NCBI GenBank assembly: GCA_947632485.1
Contig: CANRPJ010000023.1
Location: forward strand, 1 to 47,322
Reading direction: 5' to 3'
Length of the DNA stretch: 47,322 nucleotides
Source of the DNA: an uncultured Muribaculaceae bacterium
GTDB taxonomy: Bacteria > Bacteroidota > Bacteroidia > Bacteroidales > Muribaculaceae
Of the stretch, positions 15,341-22,782 are shown one piece after another. The first letter of the stretch is position 1. Every line of letters begins with the position of its first letter. A model generated the notes under the pieces. That model worked only from the letters and a program-made list of their open reading frames with translations. It was not told where the DNA came from and did not search any database. Position numbers and translations under genes: made by a program.

Positions 15341-17368
15341 ATGGACGCAAAAATCATGAATCAGGCAGCCAATAATATTCGCGTTCTGGTTGCAGAGATG
15401 GTGGAGAAGTCGAAATCCGGTCACCCCGGCGGAGCTATGGGTGGTGCGGATTTTGCCAATGTGTTGTTCTCCAAATATATAGTTTATGACCCCGAGGATC
15501 CTACCTGGATAGCCCGCGACCGCTTCTTTCTCGATCCGGGCCACATGTCACCGCTGCTATATAGCGTTCTTGCTCTTACGGGACGCTACACTCTGGAGGA
15601 GCTCAAGGAATTCCGCCAGTGGGGTAGCGTGACCACCGGTCACCCCGAACTCGATGTGCACCGTGGCGTGGAGAATACCTCAGGCCCTCTTGGGCAAGGC
15701 CATGTGATGGCTGTAGGTTGCGCCATAGCTGAGCGCTTCATGGCAGCACGCTTCGGTGAGGTGGTGGCTCATAAGACGTATGCCTTCATCTCCGACGGCG
15801 GAGTGCAGGAAGAGGTGTCGCAGGGAGCCGGACGCATAGCCGGTCATCTCGGCCTCAGTAACCTTATAATGTTTTATGACTCCAATGAGGTGCAGCTCTC
15901 TACGAAGGTAGCTGATGTGACCGGAGAAGACACGGCGGCTAAGTATCGTGCATGGGGCTGGAATGTGCTTGAGGTTGACGGTAGCGACCCGGTAGCTCTC
16001 TCAGGTGCTCTCGAGGTGGCATTAGCTGAAAAGAAGCGCCCCACTCTGATCATCGGTCACACTACAATGGCTAAGGGCGCCGTGGCTGCCGATGGCTCAT
16101 CTGCTGAAGGTTGGGTGTCTACCCACGGTCAGCCCCTGAGTAAGGCCGGTGTAGACCTGGCTGCCACAGTGAAGGCTCTTGGAGGTGATCCTGAAGATCC
16201 CTGGAAGATTTGGCCCGACGTGGAGGCTCTCTATGAGGAGCGGCGCAAGGAGTTGGTGAAAATAGCCGCGGAGCGCAAGGCAGAGCAGAAGGAGTGGGCG
16301 CTTAAAAATCCCGAACTCGCTGCTACCCTGCAGAATTGGATTGCCGGTAAGCTGCCCGCACTCGATTGGAATTCCATTCCGCTCAAGCCCAATATGGCTA
16401 CCCGCAACGCCTCGGCTACAGTGCTGGGATTTCTTGCGGATCACGTAGGCAATATGATCGTTTCGAGCGCAGACCTTGCCAATAGCGATAAGACCGATGG
16501 CTTCCTGAAGAAGACCCATGCCCTGACGCGCGGCGATTTCTCTGGCGCATTCCTTCAGGCCGGTGTGGCTGAGCTTACTATGGCATGCCTGATCAATGGT
16601 ATCGCCCTTCATGGAGGTCTTATCGGAGCTTGCGCCACATTCTTCGTCTTCTCCGACTATGTCAAGCCCGCTCTTCGCCTGTCGGCGCTTATGGAGCTTC
16701 CTGTGAAGTTCATATTCTCCCACGATGCTTTCCGTGTGGGCGAAGATGGTCCTACCCATCAGCCTGTAGAGCAGGAAGCACAGGTGCGTCTCATGGAAGA
16801 GCTTCATAATCTTCATGGTAAGCGCTCCGTAAGGGTGTTCCGTCCCGGCGATGCTGCTGAAACAGTAGAATGCTATAAGCTCGCGATGGAAAATGACGAG
16901 ACTCCGAGCGTGATGATTCTCTCTCGTCAGGATATTCCTGATCTTCCGGCCCTTACCGATCGGCGCAAGGAAGCTGAGGAGTGCTCGCATGGTGGTTATG
17001 TGGTAGTGCCGTGTGAGAATCCCGATGTAGTGCTGGTAGCCAACGGTAGCGAGGTTTCGCTGCTTTGCGAGGTGGCCTCAACCCTTAAGAAGGAGGGAGT
17101 AAGCGCCCGCGTGGTATCGGTGCCTTGTATCGGCCTCTATCTCGACCAGCCTGAGAGCTACCGCGACTCTGTGATACCAGCTCATGGCAAGGTATTCGGC
17201 CTTACGGCAGGCCTTCCTTCCACTCTCTGGCCCGTGATGCGCGGAGACTGGGAGGTCTACGGAATGAATCGCTTCGGCGCATCAGCTCCGTATAAGGTTC
17301 TGGATGAGAAATTTGGCTTCACGGTCGAAAACATTGTTGATTTTGTTAAACATTTTTTAAGGAAATAG
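15341..17368 (+). CDS. tkt: Transketolase
   Basis: A 675-residue thiamine-diphosphate enzyme of the non-oxidative pentose phosphate pathway that moves two-carbon units between sugar phosphates. Visible marks are KSGHPGGAMGGADF, FFLDPGHMSPLLY, ENTSGPLGQGH, the TPP region SDGGVQEEVSQGAGRIAGHLG ending in FYDSNEVQLS, and the C-terminal FSHDAFRVGEDGPTHQPVEQ. The frame is open from 15287, but I prefer the ATG at 15341 because Bacteroidota homologues begin with a short MNxxK-like lead before AANNIRVL. The first position of the usual GDG motif is Ser here. No own promoter was found. It lies between a sugar permease and an OmpA-like gene. Confidence 0.93.
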   Translation: MDAKIMNQAANNIRVLVAEMVEKSKSGHPGGAMGGADFANVLFSKYIVYDPEDPTWIARDRFFLDPGHMSPLLYSVLALTGRYTLEELKEFRQWGSVTTGHPELDVHRGVENTSGPLGQGHVMAVGCAIAERFMAARFGEVVAHKTYAFISDGGVQEEVSQGAGRIAGHLGLSNLIMFYDSNEVQLSTKVADVTGEDTAAKYRAWGWNVLEVDGSDPVALSGALEVALAEKKRPTLIIGHTTMAKGAVAADGSSAEGWVSTHGQPLSKAGVDLAATVKALGGDPEDPWKIWPDVEALYEERRKELVKIAAERKAEQKEWALKNPELAATLQNWIAGKLPALDWNSIPLKPNMATRNASATVLGFLADHVGNMIVSSADLANSDKTDGFLKKTHALTRGDFSGAFLQAGVAELTMACLINGIALHGGLIGACATFFVFSDYVKPALRLSALMELPVKFIFSHDAFRVGEDGPTHQPVEQEAQVRLMEELHNLHGKRSVRVFRPGDAAETVECYKLAMENDETPSVMILSRQDIPDLPALTDRRKEAEECSHGGYVVVPCENPDVVLVANGSEVSLLCEVASTLKKEGVSARVVSVPCIGLYLDQPESYRDSVIPAHGKVFGLTAGLPSTLWPVMRGDWEVYGMNRFGASAPYKVLDEKFGFTVENIVDFVKHFLRK

Positions 17369-17390
17369 TGTTTAAGAAGAAAAAAAAGTG

Positions 17391-17398
17391 TAACTTTG
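17391..17398 (+). promoter_or_regulatory. Promoter of the OmpA-like gene
   Basis: TAACTTTG is a perfect -7 box. It leaves a leader of about 60 nt, long and AT-rich, as is common for abundant porins. Confidence 0.6.
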
Positions 17399-17464
17399 CA
17401 GCGCTTTTTTGCACAAACCAAATAGAAGTGAGAACTCTATTTTAAACTTAAATATTGTTGTTCT

Positions 17465-18652
17465 ATGAAAAAATTCGTATCACTTGCAGTCGCTGCTGTA
17501 GCTCTCTGTGGTGCAGCTACTGTTTCCGCTCAGGAGGTTACGTATGTGGAGGATTGCTCACAGGGCCTGCTCTACAACCGTAATGCCGACAACTGGTTCC
17601 TCACGGTTGAAGGTGGCGCTAACATGCTCTTCTCGTCTTACGACAAGGAGGCCGCTTTCAAAAACCGTATCGGTTCTCAGGCAGCTCTTTATGTAGGTAA
17701 GTGGGTTAGCCCTATCTTCGGTTTCCGCTTTGGCGCAAACTGGGTAATGCCTAAGGGTGCTACCAACGCTCACGGTACCTTCGTTGTTCCCAACCAGGGT
17801 CCCATCAAGAGAGGTGTTTACAACGAGAAATTCATGGGCATTGGTCCTGAGTTCGACGTGATGATCAACCTTACCAACTGGTGGGCAGGTTACAACCCCA
17901 ACCGCGTTTACAATGCTGTAGTTCACGCTGGTGCCGGCGGTTACTTCACCATGCACCGCGCTTACAAGGGTCGCGACCTGAAGTGGCGTTCCGCTCATGA
18001 CGCAGTGATGTTCTTCGCAGCTGGTCTGCAGAACAACTTCCGCGTAAGCAGCCACGTTCAGCTCTTCCTCGACCTGCAGGCTCAGCTCAACGACTTCTCC
18101 CGCGCTAACGGTATCGTAAGCGTACAGGCTGGTCTTACCTACAACTTCGGTAAGAGCGACTGGAACTGCCCGGTTACCGCTGTTTGCCCGACTTGGAAGT
18201 ACACCGATGCTGAGGGTGACGCTCTCGTAGCTCGCCTCGCCAGCGCTGACGCTAAGATCAAAGATCTCCAGGCTCAGCTCGACGCTTGCCTGAAGCGTAC
18301 TCCTAAGACTGAAGTCGTAAACTGCGAAGGTATCGCTACTGTTTACTATCCTATTAACGTCTACACTCTCACCAACCGTGAAAGAATCATCCTCAAGTCT
18401 GTAGCTGAGGTGATGAAGGAGAATCCTAACAAGAAGTATATCCTCACTGGTTGGGCTGACAACTACACCGGTACTGACGCTATCAATACTCGTCTCCGCA
18501 ACCAGCGTGTTGACGGCGTGAAGAAGTACCTCCTCAAGTGTGGTGTTAGCGAGTCGCAGCTTGATGCCCGCATCGACGCCAACAACCTCACCGATTTCGG
18601 TGTGAAGGGTGCTCCGCTGGATCGTGCAGTGACCATCAAAGAGGCTCAGTAA
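17465..18652 (+). CDS. OmpA-family outer membrane protein
   Basis: A 395-residue porin-like protein. The signal peptide (MKKFVSLAVAAVALCGAATV) ends at about Ala22 (VSA/QE). Residues 23-235 form a beta-barrel region rich in aromatic and alternating residues. A short coiled-coil (about 245-275, LASADAKIKDLQAQLDACLKR in pieces) leads to a C-terminal OmpA domain (about 285-395). The peptidoglycan-binding pattern is recognisable as GWADNYTGTDAINTRLRNQRVDGVKKYL, with the Asp and Arg that bind diaminopimelate. It anchors the outer membrane to the wall. Codon use is strongly biased, suggesting high expression, and a strong promoter and terminator flank it. Confidence 0.93.
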   Translation: MKKFVSLAVAAVALCGAATVSAQEVTYVEDCSQGLLYNRNADNWFLTVEGGANMLFSSYDKEAAFKNRIGSQAALYVGKWVSPIFGFRFGANWVMPKGATNAHGTFVVPNQGPIKRGVYNEKFMGIGPEFDVMINLTNWWAGYNPNRVYNAVVHAGAGGYFTMHRAYKGRDLKWRSAHDAVMFFAAGLQNNFRVSSHVQLFLDLQAQLNDFSRANGIVSVQAGLTYNFGKSDWNCPVTAVCPTWKYTDAEGDALVARLASADAKIKDLQAQLDACLKRTPKTEVVNCEGIATVYYPINVYTLTNRERIILKSVAEVMKENPNKKYILTGWADNYTGTDAINTRLRNQRVDGVKKYLLKCGVSESQLDARIDANNLTDFGVKGAPLDRAVTIKEAQ

Positions 18653-18689
18653 TCTGATAGATACATAAAACAGTAAGTTTAAAATGGGA

Positions 18690-18725
18690 CTCCCGGCGCC
18701 TTATGGTGCCGGGAGCTGTTTTATA
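18690..18725 (+). terminator. Strong terminator after the OmpA-like gene
   Basis: An 11-bp stem (ctcccggcgcc with ggtgccgggag, one G-U) closes a 4-nt loop and is followed by CTGTTTTAT. It lies about 38 nt after the stop and may also serve the convergent pseudouridine synthase gene. Confidence 0.8.
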
Positions 18726-18769
18726 TAATATCGAAAGTAAGTATCAGTTGACTGTCGTTGAGGTCTTGT

Positions 18770-19435
18770 TCAGGCTTCGAGAATCTTCTGCATCTCAGGA
18801 GTGGGGGAGGCTTCTACTTTGATGTTGTCGTGGCTCACCGGGTGCTCAAATTCTACGCTGCGGGCCAGAAGCGAAATGCTGCCGTCGGGATTGCTGCGAC
18901 GCGAACCGTATTTCAGATCGCCTTTGATAGGGTGGCCTATCGCAGCGAGTTGTGCCCGGATCTGATGTTTCCGTCCGGTAAGGAGTTCTATCTCGAGAAG
19001 CGAATAGCATAGCCCGCGTGCGAGCACGCGGTAGTGGAGGCGGGCAAGCTTGGCGTCCTTGCTGTCAGGTCTGGCTATAAAGGTCTTGTTGAGCTTCTGA
19101 TTGCTCACGAGGTAATTTTCGAGTGTCTCTTCGTCGTTGGCCGGACGTCCTTCCACAAGCGCCCAGTATAGCTTTTTGATCTGGCCATTACGCAGCATCT
19201 CGTTAAGTCGGGAGAGAGCCTTGCTCGTCTTCGCAAAAATCACAACGCCTCCTACCGGCCGGTCAAGCCGATGCACGACCCCGCAGAACACGTTGCCTGG
19301 TTTGTTGTGAAGCTCCTTAAGGTAAGCTTTAACTGTTTCCGATAAAGGGCGGTCGCCTGTCTTGTCGCCCTGCACGATCTCGCCGGGTTCCTTCGCCACC
19401 ACGATAAGGTGGTTGTCTTCGTAGAGAGGAGTCAT
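18770..19435 (-). CDS. RluA-family RNA pseudouridine synthase
   Basis: A 221-residue enzyme converting uridine to pseudouridine in rRNA or tRNA. The catalytic motif is VVHRLDRPVGGVV (catalytic Asp58), with LLTGRKHQIRAQLAAIGHPIKGD downstream. There is no N-terminal S4 domain, so it is a minimal RluA/RluC-like member and the target base cannot be named. I chose the ATG at 19435. The same frame runs on to 19645, but that extension is a translation of the tRNA gene and is not real. The gene starts 12 nt after the T-tract of the tRNA terminator, and no separate promoter is seen. Confidence 0.9.
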   Translation of the reverse strand: MTPLYEDNHLIVVAKEPGEIVQGDKTGDRPLSETVKAYLKELHNKPGNVFCGVVHRLDRPVGGVVIFAKTSKALSRLNEMLRNGQIKKLYWALVEGRPANDEETLENYLVSNQKLNKTFIARPDSKDAKLARLHYRVLARGLCYSLLEIELLTGRKHQIRAQLAAIGHPIKGDLKYGSRRSNPDGSISLLARSVEFEHPVSHDNIKVEASPTPEMQKILEA

Positions 19436-19446
19436 TGTAGTGTCGC

Positions 19447-19479
19447 TATAAAAAGAAACAGACCGCTTTCGGCGGTCTG
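19447..19479 (-). terminator. Terminator after the initiator tRNA gene
   Basis: On the minus strand an 8-bp perfect stem (CAGACCGC and GCGGTCTG, 5-nt loop) is followed by TTTCTTTTT. It lies between the tRNA and the pseudouridine synthase start, so that gene may depend on readthrough. Confidence 0.8.
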
Positions 19480-19488
19480 AAATCTGCT

Positions 19489-19563
<75 letters not shown>

Positions 19564-19576
19564 ATGTTTGATGGTG

Positions 19577-19607
19577 CAAAATTACTGCTTTTGGCCGGCA
19601 TGAGCAA
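19577..19607 (-). promoter_or_regulatory. Promoter of initiator tRNA
   Basis: The minus strand has TTG (19607-19605) and TAATTTTG (19584-19577) 20 nt apart. The mature tRNA begins 13 nt downstream of the -7 box. Confidence 0.7.
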
Positions 19608-19728
19608 GTATCAGAGGGGAAAACTGCGTTAAAAAAAGTTATCATGCAGATAAGATGCTGAAATAGCGAAATATAATAATTATTTCAGAGAAATCCCTTA
19701 CAATGCGTGGCGGTGTGGAAATAAATTG

Positions 19729-19748
19729 TTAATTTTGCTCAGAATTAA
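19729..19748 (+). promoter_or_regulatory. tetR promoter overlapped by a 20-bp dyad (candidate operator)
   Basis: The -7 box TAATTTTG (19730-19737) lies inside an interrupted palindrome, TTAATT-N8-AATTAA (19729-19748), with 8 of 10 half-site positions matching. Position and size fit an autoregulatory TetR operator. Confidence 0.5.
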
Positions 19749-19772
19749 AGAAAGTGTGCAACCCGTTGCGCC

Positions 19773-20357
19773 ATGGTAAGCAAGACGAGAGAGAAATTCA
19801 TTGAAGTGGCCCGGCAGCTCTTCGCCCGAAAAGGCGTGGAGAATACTACCATGAATGATATCGCCTCCGCTTCCGACAAGGGCCGGCGCACTATCTACAC
19901 CTATTTCAAAAGCAAGCGTGAAATCTTCAACGCGGTGATTCAGAGCGAGACAGATCAGCTCGTAGGTCGTCTTACCGCTATCGTCGCAAGCTCAGGAAGC
20001 CCTGAGGAAAAGCTTCGTGCGTTCATTCTCTGCCGGTTTGAAACGATGAAGGAGATCGTGACTCGCAATGGCTCTCTCCGCGCCGGCTTTTTTCTCGATG
20101 TGAGGAAGGTCGACCGGGCGCGCACCCGCATCTCTGAGGCCGAGGTGAGTCTTCTTAAGCAGGTGCTCCGAGAGGGGGTGGAAAGAGGCGAGTTTGAGGT
20201 GGAAGATATTGACCGCATGGCCGTAATAATCGTCAATGCTGCCCATGGCCTTGATGTGCCCTATATCAGGGGGTCGTTCATGGAGCAGGGAATTGACAAG
20301 ACGATGATGGCAGATTATATCTGCGATCTCGTGATTAAAGGAATTAAAAAAAGATAG
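19773..20357 (+). CDS. TetR/AcrR-family transcriptional regulator
   Basis: A 194-residue one-component repressor. The N-terminal helix-turn-helix is at about residues 25-46 (TTMNDIASASDKGRRTIYTY, then FKSKREI). The C-terminal part is an all-helical ligand and dimer domain. It lies 4 nt ahead of the KAS III-like gene and is followed by fabG, so it most likely senses an acyl or lipid compound and controls this small fatty-acid cluster and itself. A dyad over its promoter supports autoregulation. The ligand is unknown. Confidence 0.9.
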   Translation: MVSKTREKFIEVARQLFARKGVENTTMNDIASASDKGRRTIYTYFKSKREIFNAVIQSETDQLVGRLTAIVASSGSPEEKLRAFILCRFETMKEIVTRNGSLRAGFFLDVRKVDRARTRISEAEVSLLKQVLREGVERGEFEVEDIDRMAVIIVNAAHGLDVPYIRGSFMEQGIDKTMMADYICDLVIKGIKKR

Positions 20358-20361
20358 CCAA

Positions 20362-21306
20362 ATGTATATAAACGCCATTGGCCACTATATACCCTCCGGG
20401 AGGGTGCCGAATGAATATTTCCTCAACGTCAACGGGCTCACGAGCGACTGGATAATGCAGCGCACGGGAATAAAGACCCGGAGCAAGGCTGCCGATGAGG
20501 AGAATGTAGATACGATGGCGCTCGAAGCGGTAGACAATGCTCTGCCCTCTCTTCCTTACGATATTAAGGAGGTGAATCTTATCGTGGCTGCTGCCTATTC
20601 AGTGTTTGATACCGTAGGCACTACGGCCCATGTGGTTCAGAGGCAGTATGGCATTTCCCATGCCAAGGCTGTATACGCTTCGGCTGCCTGCTCCTCTTTT
20701 ATCAACGGGCTCGAGATTGTGGAAGGTTATTTCGCCTCCGGCAAGGCCGACAAAGCCCTGCTCATCTGCAGCGAGAAAAACACCTACTACAGCAATGAGT
20801 CTGACCCCAAGGCCGGTCATCTCTGGGGCGATGCCGCGGTAGCCTATTTCCTCTCAAAGGAGAAGCAGGCTGATACTGATATGGAGGTGCTGGGCATATT
20901 TACCGAAGGGCTGGGCGACCTTGGAAAAGGTCCGGCTGGAGTGCGCCTCAGGCCGAAGGAAGACGGCATTACCATGCCCGATGGCCGCGATGTATTTATC
21001 CATGCCTGCCGATATATGATCTATGCCCTCAACAATGTGCTCGACCAGACCGGGCTCAAGATCGACGATCTTTCGGCTCTGATCTGCCATCAGGCAAATA
21101 AGCGCATCGTGGCTCAGGTAGCCCATCAGCTTGATAAGCCGATGGAGGCTTTCCGCAATAATATTGAAGACTACGGCAATACCGGTTCAGCCTCAGCTCC
21201 TCTCGTATTTGCCGAGACGCGTGGAGAGTTTGCCAAAGGAGATAAGGTAGCTCTGATGGTGTTTGGCGGAGGCTACAGCTGCGGAGCCTTTATTTTAGAG
21301 ATATAA
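20362..21306 (+). CDS. Beta-ketoacyl-ACP synthase III-like (FabH family) thiolase-fold enzyme
   Basis: A 314-residue condensing enzyme with the complete Cys-His-Asn triad: Cys110 in ASAACSSFINGL, His243 in CHQANKRI and Asn273 in YGNTGSAS. Normal FabH starts fatty-acid synthesis from acetyl-CoA and malonyl-ACP. The presence of a TetR partner and a FabG gene suggests either a second FabH with its own acyl preference or a specialised pathway. It starts 4 nt after tetR. Length is slightly below the usual ~330 residues, without a missing core motif. Confidence 0.88.
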   Translation: MYINAIGHYIPSGRVPNEYFLNVNGLTSDWIMQRTGIKTRSKAADEENVDTMALEAVDNALPSLPYDIKEVNLIVAAAYSVFDTVGTTAHVVQRQYGISHAKAVYASAACSSFINGLEIVEGYFASGKADKALLICSEKNTYYSNESDPKAGHLWGDAAVAYFLSKEKQADTDMEVLGIFTEGLGDLGKGPAGVRLRPKEDGITMPDGRDVFIHACRYMIYALNNVLDQTGLKIDDLSALICHQANKRIVAQVAHQLDKPMEAFRNNIEDYGNTGSASAPLVFAETRGEFAKGDKVALMVFGGGYSCGAFILEI

Positions 21307-21327
21307 ACTAAATCATAGCATAACGAA

Positions 21328-22074
21328 ATGAAACTTCTTGAAGGAAAAGTGGCTCTCGTCACCGGTGCTGCCCGCGGCATCGGCAAGGCGCTCGCCCTCA
21401 AATTCGCTTCTGAAGGCGCAGATATCGCCTTCACTGACCTTGTGATTGACGAAAACGGTGAGGCCACCCGCAAAGAGATCGAGGCTCTCGGAGTGACCTG
21501 CCGTGCCTACGCTTCCAACGCAGCTGACTATACTCAGACAGAGGAGGTTGTAAAACAGATCGTAAAGGATTTCGGAAGAATCGATGTGCTGGTAAATAAT
21601 GCCGGTATCACTAAAGACGGTCTTATGATGCGCATGACCGAGGCTCAGTGGGACGCCGTGATCGCTGTCAACCTCAAGTCGGCCTTCAATTTTATCCATG
21701 CCGTTCTCCCCGTGATGCTCAAGCAGCGTGGCGGTTCGATCATCAATATGGCTTCCGTAGTAGGTGTGCATGGCAATGCCGGCCAGTCCAACTACGCCGC
21801 ATCGAAGGCCGGCCTTATCGCTCTGGCCAAGAGTATTGCCCAGGAGGTAGGTTCTCGTGGTATCCGCGCCAACGCTATCGCTCCCGGTTTCATCGAGACC
21901 GCTATGACGGCAGCCCTTCCGCAGGAGGTTCGCGACGACTGGGCTAAGAAGATTCCCCTCCGTCGTGCCGGTAAGGCTGAAGATATTGCCAATGTGGCTA
22001 CCTTCCTCGCCAGCGATCTTTCGAGCTATGTCAGCGGCCAGGTTATCCAGGTCGATGGCGGCATGAACATGTAA
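21328..22074 (+). CDS. fabG: 3-oxoacyl-ACP reductase (short-chain dehydrogenase)
   Basis: A 248-residue Rossmann-fold NADPH reductase. The cofactor motif TGAARGIGK is at 12-20, NNAG at 90-93, and the catalytic Ser143, Tyr156 and Lys160 are in place (MASVVG; SNYAASKAG). The C-terminus QVIQVDGGMNM is typical of FabG. It reduces 3-oxoacyl-ACP in fatty-acid elongation. It follows the FabH-like gene by 21 nt, so both probably act on the same acyl chain. Confidence 0.93.
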   Translation: MKLLEGKVALVTGAARGIGKALALKFASEGADIAFTDLVIDENGEATRKEIEALGVTCRAYASNAADYTQTEEVVKQIVKDFGRIDVLVNNAGITKDGLMMRMTEAQWDAVIAVNLKSAFNFIHAVLPVMLKQRGGSIINMASVVGVHGNAGQSNYAASKAGLIALAKSIAQEVGSRGIRANAIAPGFIETAMTAALPQEVRDDWAKKIPLRRAGKAEDIANVATFLASDLSSYVSGQVIQVDGGMNM

Positions 22075-22095
22075 TTCCACATTTCGTCAGAAACA

Positions 22096-22782
22096 ATGAC
22101 GGAGAAATACGCGGTCATAGTGGCCGGCGGCAAGGGCACGCGCGCGGGAGGCGGCGTGCCCAAGCAGTTTCGTGAGGTGGCGGGTAAACCTATGATCTGG
22201 TGGTCGCTCAAGGCCTTCCAAGCGGAAGATCCTCATGTGAGGATAGTGCTTGGGCTGCCTTCAGATGCCATAAGTTTCTGGCAGGATCTGCATTCAGGTC
22301 TGCCTGAGCAGGTGGCCCATGTATGCGTGGCCGGAGGTGCTTCGCGCACAGAGTCGGTGCGTGCCGGGCTCGCTGCGATTCCGGAAGCGGCAGGAGGGCT
22401 CGTGGCTGTCCATGACGCCGCCCGCCCGTTGGTCACCCCTGCCCTTATCAGCCGGGGTTGGGCTGCTGCGCTCGCTTCAGGTGCGGCAGTGCCCGTGGTG
22501 CCCGTAGCCGACAGTCTCCGCCATCTTGTTCCCTCTGGCAGCGAGGCCGTCGATAGGGCGCAGTTCGTGGCTGTGCAGACGCCTCAGGTCTTCAGCTTGC
22601 CGCTTCTCAGGGAAGCCTACTCCGGCATGAGGGAAGGCTCCTTTACCGATGATGCCTCAGTCGCTGAGGCCTTCGGGGTCATGCCCGTGCTCTATGAAGG
22701 CGATCCTGATAATTTCAAGGTAACCAACCCCGGCGATTTTATCAGGGCTCAGATTCTGTTATCGCAACGCGGAGATGCATAG
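22096..22782 (+). CDS. ispD: 2-C-methyl-D-erythritol 4-phosphate cytidylyltransferase
   Basis: A 228-residue enzyme of the MEP isoprenoid pathway joining CTP to methylerythritol phosphate. The nucleotide-binding opening VIVAGGKGTRAGGGVPKQF, the VHDAARPLVT motif (about 104-113), and AVQTPQVFSL, TDDASVAE and GDPDNFKVTNPGD are all present. The start at 22096 gives the normal length. It sits 21 nt after fabG and overlaps recG by 8 nt, so it is part of the same run of genes although the functions are unrelated. Confidence 0.95.
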   Translation: MTEKYAVIVAGGKGTRAGGGVPKQFREVAGKPMIWWSLKAFQAEDPHVRIVLGLPSDAISFWQDLHSGLPEQVAHVCVAGGASRTESVRAGLAAIPEAAGGLVAVHDAARPLVTPALISRGWAAALASGAAVPVVPVADSLRHLVPSGSEAVDRAQFVAVQTPQVFSLPLLREAYSGMREGSFTDDASVAEAFGVMPVLYEGDPDNFKVTNPGDFIRAQILLSQRGDA

